A DNA stretch of 64,000 nt, taken from assembly GCA_031216445.1 (NCBI GenBank), contig CM062211.1, forward strand, positions 4,600,001 to 4,664,000, given 5' to 3'. Shown here one piece after another: positions 24,298-34,430 of the stretch (position 1 is its first letter; every line of letters starts with the position of its first letter). Source of the DNA: Lateolabrax maculatus (lineage: Eukaryota > Chordata > Actinopteri > Acropomatiformes > Lateolabracidae). Below the pieces are notes generated by a model that searched no databases, was not told the origin of the DNA, and was given only the letters and a program-made list of their open reading frames with translations. Both the position numbers and the translations under genes were made by a program.

Positions 24298-26272
24298 TTT
24301 GGCAGACTTTGCGAAAATGCCACATCCCACATCGTCCTTGTGGTCAGCCTGATTAAGACCGAAGTAACGAGCATTCACAAACGCTGCTCCGCACATGTCT
24401 CTCCGTGCACAAACTTCTGAGAGTTTGTGTGGGATAATCAAACAAGCTCGCGCCCGGGCACACATGTGTCAGTCTGTGCCTGCAGCGCGCTTGAAGAGGC
24501 GATGCAAACCCACATGTGAGGTCGCTCGATGCCTGCTGCGGGAACGTGTGTGGTGTGGTGTTGGGGAGTGGGAGGTTGTGAGTTGAGTCGGGCAGATGGA
24601 GGCGCTCTGTGTGCGACGTCTCGTCCCACAGGGCTCCCTGTTGATACAACCAGTGTAAACACATCAGTCTGTGGGGAGAAAGTGACAGGGAGGGAGGCGC
24701 TCTTCAGGTGCCTTTGAGCAAAGCGCCTGATCCACAGTGCAGCTGCTCCGAGGCGTGTAGTTGAGGATGTGGTTGTACTGGGCAGTGTGAATGTGCAGAC
24801 TGGTGCTGAGAAAGCGCATTTGTAGTCAGTGATCTTAAAATCAGACGTAAATGATGTGACAACGCTCCGGTTGAAGTTTGGTTAGGTTCGTCCACCTTCG
24901 TCATCCTGGTTACAATATAATAACGCGACCTGACTTCCTTCTTGCTCCCGTCCTGACTGCTACGGCTGCTGGAGGAGTTTGTCAGTTGAACGTAAACAAC
25001 GTTGTTTTTGTGGGCACTGAAATAACTGATGCTGTCGTTTTTCTTGGGAGGACGGCCTCCACCTGTTGCTGCCGTTTAGCATTTAGCATTTCAAAAGCCC
25101 CACCTCCACCTCAGCACCCACCTGTAGGCTCTGAGTCCGCATCAGGTTCTTCTCAGATCAAATAAAGCAAACTTCGGAGGGCAGAGAAGAGGAGCAGACA
25201 GGTTCATTTATATCTTTAAACAGTGCAAACACAAAAAATATAGTTTGTGGTCAAATTATAGAAAACAAACTTTATAAAATCACCCGTGTTCTCTGGCTTT
25301 CTGCACATTACGACATTAAGAAAATAAATGAATAAAATGTCACAGAGATGCACTTTATTAAGCCATGAAGGACAATAGAGTTCAGTGGGAGAAAGAGAAG
25401 AATCAGCAAGTATCCAAACGGCCTCTGTGCCGATATGACTCAATATCCTGGTTCTACAAAGTCTCCTTCTCGCTAATAAAGAGATACGGGGACAATGAGT
25501 GAGAGAGCATTAACAAGAGAGAAAGAGAAAAAGAGAGAGAGCTTTAAAGAGCTGAGGGGAGATACAGCTCATAAATCATCATTGCCTGCTGGACGTCTGG
25601 CTGAGTTGTCCGGCCTGCCCTTTGTGTGGCCTTGGCACACTGCGCTGAAGCAGAGCGCGCCGACCTCTGACCCCGTCATAACAGACCTCCTGAGGGGCCC
25701 TTGGCGACTGGCCACCATGCTAATGAAGCCACCCGTTAGCCACTGTCAAGGAATGCAAAAATCCCCCTAATAACTGCAAACTCAGAGGGCCTTTGTGAAA
25801 CTGATATGAGCTTGCTGGGGTGACAGTTGTTGAGTATGTTGTGAAAGGCCTCAAGTGGGCCACACTGACCCACACACCCTGTTTTTATGAGCAAAAGCGT
25901 GTGTGTACATTGCTTTCCGTGTGCGTTTACTTCTGTCGGTGTGTGCGTGGATGTGAATTTACTGTGTCTGTATGTACGCGTTACTGCCAGTGTGCACGTA
26001 TAAGGGCGTGTGTGTGACATGCCAAGGCAGGCTGCATCCCGGGCTGTGTAGGTGGTGATACACTGCGGTCAGTATGTCACAGAGCCGGGCGCCAGGGTCG
26101 AGCGGGGGTCGGGTAATAACCGCACAATGATGTGCTTTATGGGTAATAACGCTGATCGTCCCCGTCCTCTGAGCCCTCTGGCCTGAGACATTTAGGCTCA
26201 TTGAATGTTAAGTATGGTCGCATTCTTGCTGTGTCTGTCCTTTGTGCTTACTGTCTGCCGTCTTCTCCGCAG

Positions 26273-26345
26273 ATCGAGAATGTGGACGCCTGCCTCAGTT
26301 TCCTGGACGCCAGAGGAGTGAATGTACAAGGGCTCTCAGCAGAAG
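26273..26345 (+). CDS. nav3: Neuron navigator 3, CH-domain exon 3
   Basis: A 73-nt exon between 'cttctccgcAG' and 'GTaaga'. It encodes IENVDACLSFLDARGVNV and QGLSAE, then one base of the next Glu codon. Human NAV3 reads IENVDVCLSFLAARGVNVQGLSAE; NAV2 has IENIDACLNFLAAKGINIQGLSAE. The 'NVD', 'CLSF' and 'RGVNV' choices favour NAV3. This is the C-terminal part of the CH fold. The exon begins in phase 0 and leaves one base, which the acceptor at 33383 completes as GAG. Its strong polypyrimidine tract lies directly upstream. Confidence 0.94.
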
Positions 26346-28424
26346 GTAAGAAGAATAAACAATACGCAATTCAAGGCCTGATTAAACTCTTAATTGAACC
26401 AATGGAGCAGCAGAAGAGGGCTCTCCCTGTTGTAGTTCTAATCTCCAGACCTGGAAAATTCATTTGGCTCCAGCGCCGCCCAACCTTATGTGGGTAGCTT
26501 TCCATTTCTTCACAGCACCAAATATCTTGAAAAAACTGGTTAAAACCTATTTCCAAGACATACTATTACACTTCACAGCAATGGAATTTACCACGTTGGT
26601 ATCATGACAGTTTCTCCATCTCCAACTTTCACTATGGCAGTGTAGGCAATCATTAGGGTATCAAAGGGGATTGTGGGAGGATAAAAACTGCAGAGAGGGA
26701 TTTGCCTCCTGACCATCAGGGTATACAGTACATGGCTTATATGACAGCCAGGACTGCAGCAGTGCTCTGTACTGAATGACTGTTGGATGATAAGCTAAAA
26801 TTGTCTCACAAGGCCGGGGTTAAAATTACAGTTAAGTTCCAAACGACGTGTTACGGTTTGGTTTTACACTTGATTTTCACTCTGCAGGAGGAACCCAAGG
26901 TTCCCACAAAGTTTGTAAATGAATCCAAATGCAATCAGTTTTTTCACTGCATGCAATGATACACGAGATGAGGTGCATAACATTGCATCGTGTGACACAA
27001 AACCATGTATCTCCAAATTTCAACTTTTCATAAGATTAGAACAGCTTTAGGGTCTCTTTATTTAAAGAAGTAGGAGGAATTTCACTTCATCTCTTTTGTC
27101 TGAAACATTGTGTTACAGTACATTATTTTCACTGGGACAAAATGTGAAAAAACTGCTGCTTCCTGGAACCTTAACATGAAATAGGGAACTCAGTGGCATA
27201 TCTTGATTCTATCAGTGAAACACATATATAGAAATACATAGAAAACAACACGGTACAGATGTTTTGACGCATGTCGTACACCACTGTTGTGTTGTTGCCC
27301 TTTACTTAGTACACTGTAAATAAATCAGTCTTGATTTAATAATAACTGTAAAAATCTAAATATCAACAATGTTTTATGAAAAGAAGGATTGATGTGATAA
27401 CTATTTGGTTAAGAAAACCAAAACTAAACACATCCTTTCTGATTTCCCATGACAAGTATGTCTCAATTATTCTACCAGAAAATGTCTCCTGCTGTTGTTT
27501 AGGACCTGTGCTTGGCCAGAACCCATGTAGTTTCTGCTCCCCTTTAAACATTAAAGAGGTGAGTGTGCCCTTGACCTCTCCGGCAGCAGAAATAGTCTGA
27601 CAGTCTGACACACTGACCGACAGCTCTAAATTCTGTGCCCCCCACTACAGCACTAAAAACAGCAAAGTGACTCGCTAGGCCTGGAATTTTGAAGTGGGTC
27701 TGTAAATATATGGGCTATTGGGTTACTCGGCCCATCGTTGTTGCTGCTGCATTTCATCACTCCCTTCACTCAGCCCATCTTTCTCTCCCTTCGCTCTCTG
27801 CCTCTGTCAGCCTTATTCTCAAGACTTCCCCTGCATGTGCTGTGTGTTTGTGAGTTGAATTAGATGGCCATGTCTGGCCTCTCATGTCTAATTGAATCGG
27901 CCCAGGCATTTCCAGATTCTGTTGGCTGGCATACGCCGTCTTTATTATCTTTTTATAAGGTGTGGGAATAAAACAAAGTGGGATGTTTGATGTGCATACA
28001 GGCACAGGTTGTTTTTTTTTCCCCTGAGAGAGCCTACTTATTGTAATAACCTCTCTAGAGGTCGCCTTGCATTTCTCTGGTGGGAAGCTGTAAACCGAAG
28101 TTCCGGAAAAACTCATCTTGTTGATGAGAGTTATGGTTCCCCTCAGACATTTCCGCTAAGGGAAGTTATAGGCCATAATGAAAAACAAGTCACGTTTTTT
28201 TCTCAAATGACTTTGCGACATTTGTACCAAAGGGCTACAGATCAAAGTCCAGATCATAAGAATGTGATGGGGGAAAGATTAAGAAAATACTGACCCTCAA
28301 TAACCAATGTTGAGCAAGTTGGCAGATCCTTTAAGTAATTTCCTTTAAGTGAATGTGTGTGGCTTCGAGTGAGAAGCAGGGTGTTATATAATCCAGGACA
28401 TTTTCATACTTTTCACCATATTTT

Positions 28425-28905
28425 TTCACCATATTTTATTCCGAATACCCCAACAACTGTAGAATGGATTGCCATGAAATTTTGTATAGACATTCATGGT
28501 CCCAGGGTGATGTATCCTAATGACTTTGGTTAACTCCTGACTTTTCATCCACCAGCATCCACCAGCAGGTCAAAGTTTTTACTCATTACACTTACGGAAT
28601 ATCTATCTACTAAAGTAGATGGATTGGCACAATGTTTTGTACTTTGTACATTCATGGTTCCCAGACGATGAAACCTAATGACTTTGATCCCTTAGCCTTG
28701 CCTCTAGCTGTCACAGAGGGTCGTTGTCAGGGTGCAGACACTGAACACACTAAACTCAGATGGTGAACATGGTAAACAGTATACCTGTTAAACATCAGCA
28801 TGTTAGCGATGTCATTGTGAACATGCATTCAACTCAAAACACCACTCTGCTGAAGTACAGCAGAGCCACTAGGCTGGCTGCAGACTCTTAGTCTAAAAAA
28901 AGCTC
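28425..28905 (+). repeat. Fish interspersed repeat, copy 2 (plus orientation)
   Basis: The element has an internal imperfect tandem duplication: 'ggattgccatgaaattttgt' then 'cctaatgactttgg', and again 'ggattggcacaatgttttgt' then 'cctaatgactttg', about 150 bases apart. After that comes 'ggtgaacatggtaaacagta' and 'aaacatcagcatgttagcg', ending near 'gactcttagtct'. The same modules, inverted, occur at 15295-15650. I recall this family as very common in spiny-rayed fish introns. Confidence 0.65.
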
Positions 28906-30654
28906 CACCTCCTCAAACTCACACTTGACCCCTTAGCACAAAAAAATGGCATCAAAACCAACCACAAAAAAAGTTTTACTACTTGAAATGTGATAATTAT
29001 CCACAGGAAGTTCTGTCTACCGGTACTAGCCTTAAAAAATAGGTGTAAAGTTCCAAAACACACATTTCCTGCAGTTGATAATGGGTTACAGTGAGGGGTC
29101 CTTACAACAGGTCATTAAAGCCTCTTTCCACTGCAGGGTCCCGGCAGCTGAGACCTTAGCAGAACAGACTCTTATTGCTTGTAGCGATAGTTGGCAACCG
29201 TGCAGTATGACCTGCTCACGACAATAAAGTCCCTACTGCTTGATCTCAGTGGGTGCAATTTAAAAAAAAATAGGTCTGACTTCATTAGTCCACTTAAAAA
29301 CCCATATATGCTGGGTCAGCAATGGGTCCCCACTTGTTCTCTGACCAGAAGGTGGGGCCTAGGGCGAGGGAAGGGTGTTAAGTTCAAGTTTAGTGTGTTG
29401 CCTATCCTTTTTGGCTGCAAGAAATGGCTGCTTATGTGCAAAGAGAACTGTGCCACAAAACAAAACATTACAGTGGAGCAATAGCTGTTTGAAAACTTAA
29501 TTGGGAATTCAGAATTAAATAGAAGTCAAACAAAGGAAGTAAAACTAAGCTTACACAAAGAAGCCAAGGGCAGCAGCCGAAGCAAAGACATACTGTTAGC
29601 AGCTGTGGAGTTAAGAGAGACCCTGACACGTATTGTCAAGGGATTAAACCCAAGAAAGGTCGATTAAGTAGCTAAAGAAAGTATATAGCCTTTAAATGCT
29701 CACACATATTTGTCGTCTTTGTATTACTCAGCCGTGCTAGAACCTTTGCTTCACCTCCTCCAAAGTCCTCTGTGACTCATGAAATAACTAACCCCTCCAA
29801 ATAAGAAGAAAAAAGGACTGAATGAAACCGCGTCAACCACTTAAAAGTCCTCCAGAAGCAATAGCACATTTTCATTGAGCATGGGCCAAGCAGCAACACA
29901 TCCTGTACACTGCTCCAGAGCAGCACGAGCCCTCCTGCTTTTAACGGATGTAAAGGCTGTGTGTTGCTGACAAAAATATCTAATGGGAGCTCTCCCAATG
30001 TCCTATCGCTGTCTAACGGAATCCAGCGATCCTTTTTCTCAATCATAACTTCTACCAAATCCGAAACTTGAAAAGGGTGCAACAAAACAAGAGAGCAAAA
30101 GGTGACACCTTGTAGGAGTTTTACAATACATTTTCAGCAGACGCACTTACGGAGCTTCGGCCAGATGACAAGCTGAGCTGCAGACAAGTGATGGCCAAGC
30201 AGAAAATATCTTAAGTGCTCATACAGTCGCTCTCCTACATCAATTTGGAAGTCAGTAAGGTGCTGTTGTGTCAGCGTTGCCAGTAGGAGTGCTTGACGTT
30301 TGAGCAGAAAGTCACTTTATGCTTCACAGTAACAACTTCTGAAAGTCCCTTTTCATGCGTATATCCTGAATTTGTCCTACTTTACAGCTGCAAATCATTT
30401 TTTTTTCCAACATTGCGCACAACACCACAATAATTACAAGATAAAGCAGCGGTTGGCTGAGAACAATCCTGTTTCCTAAAAATTATGTTCATACACAATT
30501 ACTTTGCATTGGCTGATAAGTTTATTAGGAAATGTGATGCAACCCAAAGTATGTTTCTGTATCAACATAATGATGAAATGCTTATATCAAACATATCTGC
30601 AAAATTAGGGATGTATTGCAATTTTAGCGTATCACTCAGTTGACATTTTAAAAT

Positions 30655-30840
30655 ATTCAACAGAGACCACAATGTTTACCTAACCATAACCAAGTGTTTT
30701 AGTTTCCCTAACCCTCACCTCACCTGGGACACAAGCTCAGGTCTCCAGTGTCAAAGTCATGCATGAGCAGCCATCTGCCCTGACGTTCTTATACCAAAGA
30801 GCCAAAGTGCAACATCACTTCAACAAACATCTTCTAAATG
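30655..30840. repeat. Decayed interspersed repeat
   Basis: 'ctaaccataaccaagtgttt', 'tttccctaaccctcacc' and 'aggtctccagtgtcaaagtc' follow the wording of a common fish repeat. The region at 37730-37990 shares the 'aaccttaacc/aaccataacc' texture. Boundaries are approximate. Confidence 0.35.
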
Positions 30841-33383
30841 GGCTGCATCTGTTAGACGGCAACAGAGGGCAAGCTAATGGATGAAGTGATGTTAGAAGAG
30901 GTTGTTTTAACTGTCTCCCATGAGATGGTATCAGGACCAGATTCTCCTTACTCTATGGTCAAATGTTTAATATTTGATCCCTTAGTGAAAATAATAAGTA
31001 TACTATATTTATAGTGCTGCTAGAAAGCCTCCAGACTAACTCTGTGCATTTTACTGTAGTTGCTAAGACTACATAACATTATAAGACGACATAACAGAAG
31101 CTAAAACATGAAATGAGAAAGTGTTGGTTGGTGAAAAAATACATAATAAAAGATGATGCCAACGATAATAATGTTTTTGGCTAAACAAAATCACATGACG
31201 GAGAGCTCGTCCTCTAATCACTGAACCATTGTTGGAGCTCTTTCATGTGCAAGTCACGGCTGGAAATTACATGTTTGCTGAGCTTGAGCTGCCGGACCCC
31301 TATTTAACCCCCTGTCCCTCCCGGTCTTTGTACAGTATATACAGTTTCTGTTCTAGCCCAGGATGTGTTGTGTAGTAGTTTGATCAAACACAAGAATGCA
31401 GGATTTTGCAACATGCAGCACATAGCGGGACATGAAGGTCAAGTGACAGCAGGACCCACCATAAGGCCCTCATCACGTCAGTCGATACTGTGCTTTTGTG
31501 GTGCATTATGCCAAACTATTTTTCAAATAAATAAGTATAAAGCCTGGAGCTCTTGGGCCACAGGACAGTTGCAGAATTGCCTGGTTGGTAATGTAACCTT
31601 TGTGCGAGCCTAGACATCTCTAAACCTTCCTTAAGGAAGGCGTAAAGTCTTAAAATCGGCTGTTCTATAGACAACCCTCACCTCAAGGGTTACTTCCCTT
31701 TTGGGATTGATGAAGTTGAATTCTTCCTTGTATACTCACCATTATCATTTCTATTACTTTTACAAGTTGCCTCAAGTTTCAGTTACAGCGGCTCTTTGGT
31801 CGGCTGAATCTGCAACATTGTTTCTCCCCTAAGCACAGAAAATGCAGCAGACTCTCTCTCAGGCCCTGTATAAATTACCGCCTCTGGGTGTTAGAAAATG
31901 GAAAACACACCCAAGGGATTAATCTTCTCCAACTTTCACAGTCTCCAAACAGCACAGCACATGGAAGGCTGGGGAGAATGTTTGAGCCTCCCCAGATTGA
32001 AAAATGGAGTAAAAAGCCCTGCGTCAGCCGCTGCTCTCCTTCCTGCGCCTCTGTGTGCCAGCTCTCACTGAGGGCTTGATATGAAAAGTCCATTTCACAA
32101 ATGGGTGCGTTAGCCTCAGTGATCAATTCTTCCTCCTCTGTGACTGCTGAATCCCCTCTCTTGGCTGTGTGTGAGGGAGTCTGTGAGAGATGCATTTGTT
32201 TGAGTTTTGTCTGAGGTGAACTCAGCAACTGTTGAGGATAAGATTAACACCCCAGGCAAAGTTGCTCATTTATTAGGTTGCCAACTCAGTATGTTTAAAA
32301 GGTACCTTTATCTGCAGGGCTGCAGTTTCTTGGAGATCTTATAACCGAAAACAAGAAATAATCTCTTTAATCCTCATACATTACTCTTACTCCCTTAAAG
32401 TTCATTTTCAATATTAATACATTTTGGATTATTGCATTTTATCTTTGCTTTTGCCCTTATCTGTGCTGCTGTTTTCTAGCTTATTTAACGTTAGTTGTCT
32501 TTTAGATAGTCAAATCCAACTCAGCTGTTATCATTTCCCTTCTATCTCGTCCCTTTAAATATGTCAACCTTTATCAATACACAGAAATGTGTCTCTTTTG
32601 CCATCAGCACACCACTGTACCAACAGCACCTGTAAACACTCAGTTCCTCATTTCATGGCAAAAGCAGAAGTGTAACTGCAGTTTCTGTTGTATATTTTTG
32701 GCTGTTTGGCCTCAGACTTGCCCTCTCACCAGACTTCTGCCAGTTAAACACCAGTCCAGAAGTTCGCATGCTGAGCTTCACTCCTAAATGAACCAGCTGT
32801 GTGTTAGCTCATGTGTCCTAGCAGATGCTTCAGTCTGGAGCTATGACAACTGGTTCTTCTTGTGAGCAGTGGCCTAAATTATTTCTATACAGAGTTAGTG
32901 TTACTCCATGCTGAATGCAAATGAATGACTGAACGGTAAACCTTATAACTCTGCATATACAGTATATCAATATCTGTTCCAGTTAAAGCCAGTGTATAAT
33001 TACTCTTATAAAACTCTTATGCTTGCTGCACAACAGCTGCACTAGAGCTCTATCCCCAAGTGCCTTTTTTTTAAAGTCAACATATGTTCACTTTACAGTG
33101 TTTGAAAGATTCAATAAATGGTCTGGAAAATATTCATTTCTAGCGTCACAGGACACTGCTTTGGTTCTAGACGAATGAAAAACAAAAGTCCTGCACTATT
33201 TTCACTTGCAAAACTGACTTTATTTCAAGAAAATGCATTTCTCCAGTTCTACCGGAGGGTAGATGCAGGGTAAAGCCGTATGATACTGTACCCAGTGGAT
33301 GCAGGATGAATTCAAATGATGGTGAGGTAAGCACCCCGGCATAAAGTAGAGGCTCACATTTTCCTTCCGTTTCACCCCTCCAG

Positions 33384-33558
33384 AGATCAGGAATGGCAAC
33401 CTAAAGAGCATCCTGGGTCTCTTCTTCATCCTGTCACGCTACAAGCAGCAGCAGCAGCAACAGCAGCAGTACTACCAGTCCCTGGTGGAGCTCAGCCAGC
33501 AGACCAGCAGCACCGCGTCGTCCGCCAGCAGCCTCAAGACACAAGAGATGCAGTCCGG
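33384..33558 (+). CDS. nav3: Neuron navigator 3, CH exon 4 and poly-Q linker
   Basis: A 175-nt exon between 'cacccctccAG' and 'GTacgt'. Two bases complete Glu, then 57 codons, then two bases. It ends the CH domain with IRNGNLKSILGLFFILSRYK, where human NAV3 reads ...KAILGLFFSLSRYK. An eight-glutamine run (33446-33469, seven CAG and one CAA) follows, then YYQSLVEL, a NAV3-type block (NAV2 has a different Q/P-rich stretch). The Ser/Thr-rich tail ends in KTQEMQS. Ala-to-Ser and Ser-to-Ile changes lie in the otherwise conserved GLFF helix. The two-base overhang fits both the 60-nt cassette at 37327 and the exon at 42095. Confidence 0.93.
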
Positions 33559-33614
33559 GTACGTTACACTCCAGATAGTTGTATTTCAGTAGTTTGGTGT
33601 TAGTTTGGGGCTCA

Positions 33615-33690
33615 TTTGGGGCAGAGGTAGCCTAGAGGTCACAGAAGCAAGCTAATGCCACTGGTTTGAATTAGTGGACTAATTATTTTT
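33615..33690 (+). repeat. Truncated tRNA-derived SINE head
   Basis: 'gtagcctagaggtcacagaa' resembles a degenerate A box and 'ccactggtttgaatt' a degenerate B box, spaced as in tRNA-derived SINE heads of fish. It lies 60 bases past the donor of CH exon 4. No body or tail is recognisable. Confidence 0.4.
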
Positions 33691-34019
33691 TAGGATCCAT
33701 GCTGGAATAGAGGTTGACTGATTTATCGCTTTTGGATGCTTAATTAGGTCCAGTTAGAGCTTTTGTAAACAGGAATGTGATGGATATGACCGCCTCTCCC
33801 TGGTGTTGAAAATGAATAACAGCCTTCATGGAAAATGTTTCTCATTAGGGCTTTTGCTGCATCAGCTCTATACGGAAGTTTTGACAGGGAAGAGTCAAGC
33901 TGGCTGACTGCAGAGGAGAGTAGTTACATTAGATTTACATTTTTCATGCAGTCCTAGCCTCAGATTGTATGGGAAATGCGCTGATTCACTCTCTAGTTGA
34001 GGGATAAATTAAAAGATGG

Positions 34020-34430
34020 GTATGACTCATATATCTGTCCGCCAGCAGCCTGTTAGCTTAGCTTAGCGTAAAGACTGCAAGCAGGGGGCTCTGTCTGAAG
34101 GTGACAAAATCCACCTACTGACAACTTTAAAGCTTACTAATGAACTAAAACAAATAGTACAGTTTATTGTCGCTTTCACACTTGGTTTTTGTAGTGATTA
34201 AGCAAACCAGATTCAGTATAACATGTTAACTAAAGAGCCCTAAAGGTGCAGGTAGGCAGATTTTGTCACCTTCGGACAGAGCCAGGCTCGCTGTTTCCAG
34301 TGTTTAAACGAAGCGAAGCGAACAGGCCGCTGGCTGTAGCTTTATGTTTAACACACAGATGTGAGATTTTTATCAATCTTCTCATCCAACTTTCTGCCAG
34401 AAAGCAAATATTTACCAAAATGTCGAATAT
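34020..34430. repeat. Two inverted copies of one interspersed repeat
   Basis: The left arm (about 34040-34120) reads 'agcctgttagcttagcttag', then 'ggctctgtctgaaggtgaca' and 'aaaatccacct'. The right arm (about 34247-34335) reads 'aggtaggcagattttgtcac', then 'cttcggacagagccaggctc' and 'gaacaggccgctgg', which is its reverse complement with scattered mismatches. The spacer is about 125 bases. The right copy extends to about 34430 with 'tcaatcttctcatccaact'. The family is one I recall in percomorph introns. Confidence 0.65.

Larger units (their letters stand above)
9860..26272 (+). other. nav3: nav3 intron between CH exons 2 and 3 (16.4 kb)
   Basis: The largest complete intron here, from GTgagt to 'tctccgcAG'. 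No reading frame inside it is a convincing exon; the longest (12973-13377 on +, 13793-14257 on -) have no recognisable similarity. Contents I can name: an interspersed-repeat relic (10310-10560), TG tracts (11581-11608, 15035-15066), a repeat copy on the minus strand (15295-15650), a tRNA-Leu-like fragment (20125-20146), a short repeat near 20210, and a duplicated ~180-bp element (20611-20785 and 24121-24297). The rest looks like ordinary intronic DNA. Confidence 0.85.
26346..33383 (+). other. nav3: nav3 intron between CH exons 3 and 4
   Basis: A 7.0-kb intron from GTaaga to 'cccctccAG'. It carries a repeat copy in plus orientation (28425-28905), a possible repeat relic (30655-30840), a perfect 16-nt palindrome (31625-31640) and a short retroposon-tail-like phrase (31690-31730). 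No reading frame in it is convincing. Confidence 0.85.

Noticed and set aside
29777..30085. Minus-strand frame whose start vaguely resembles a retroelement integrase C-terminal segment
   Set aside because: Only a short stretch is suggestive, no neighbouring polymerase, protease or terminal repeats are visible; not enough to call an element.
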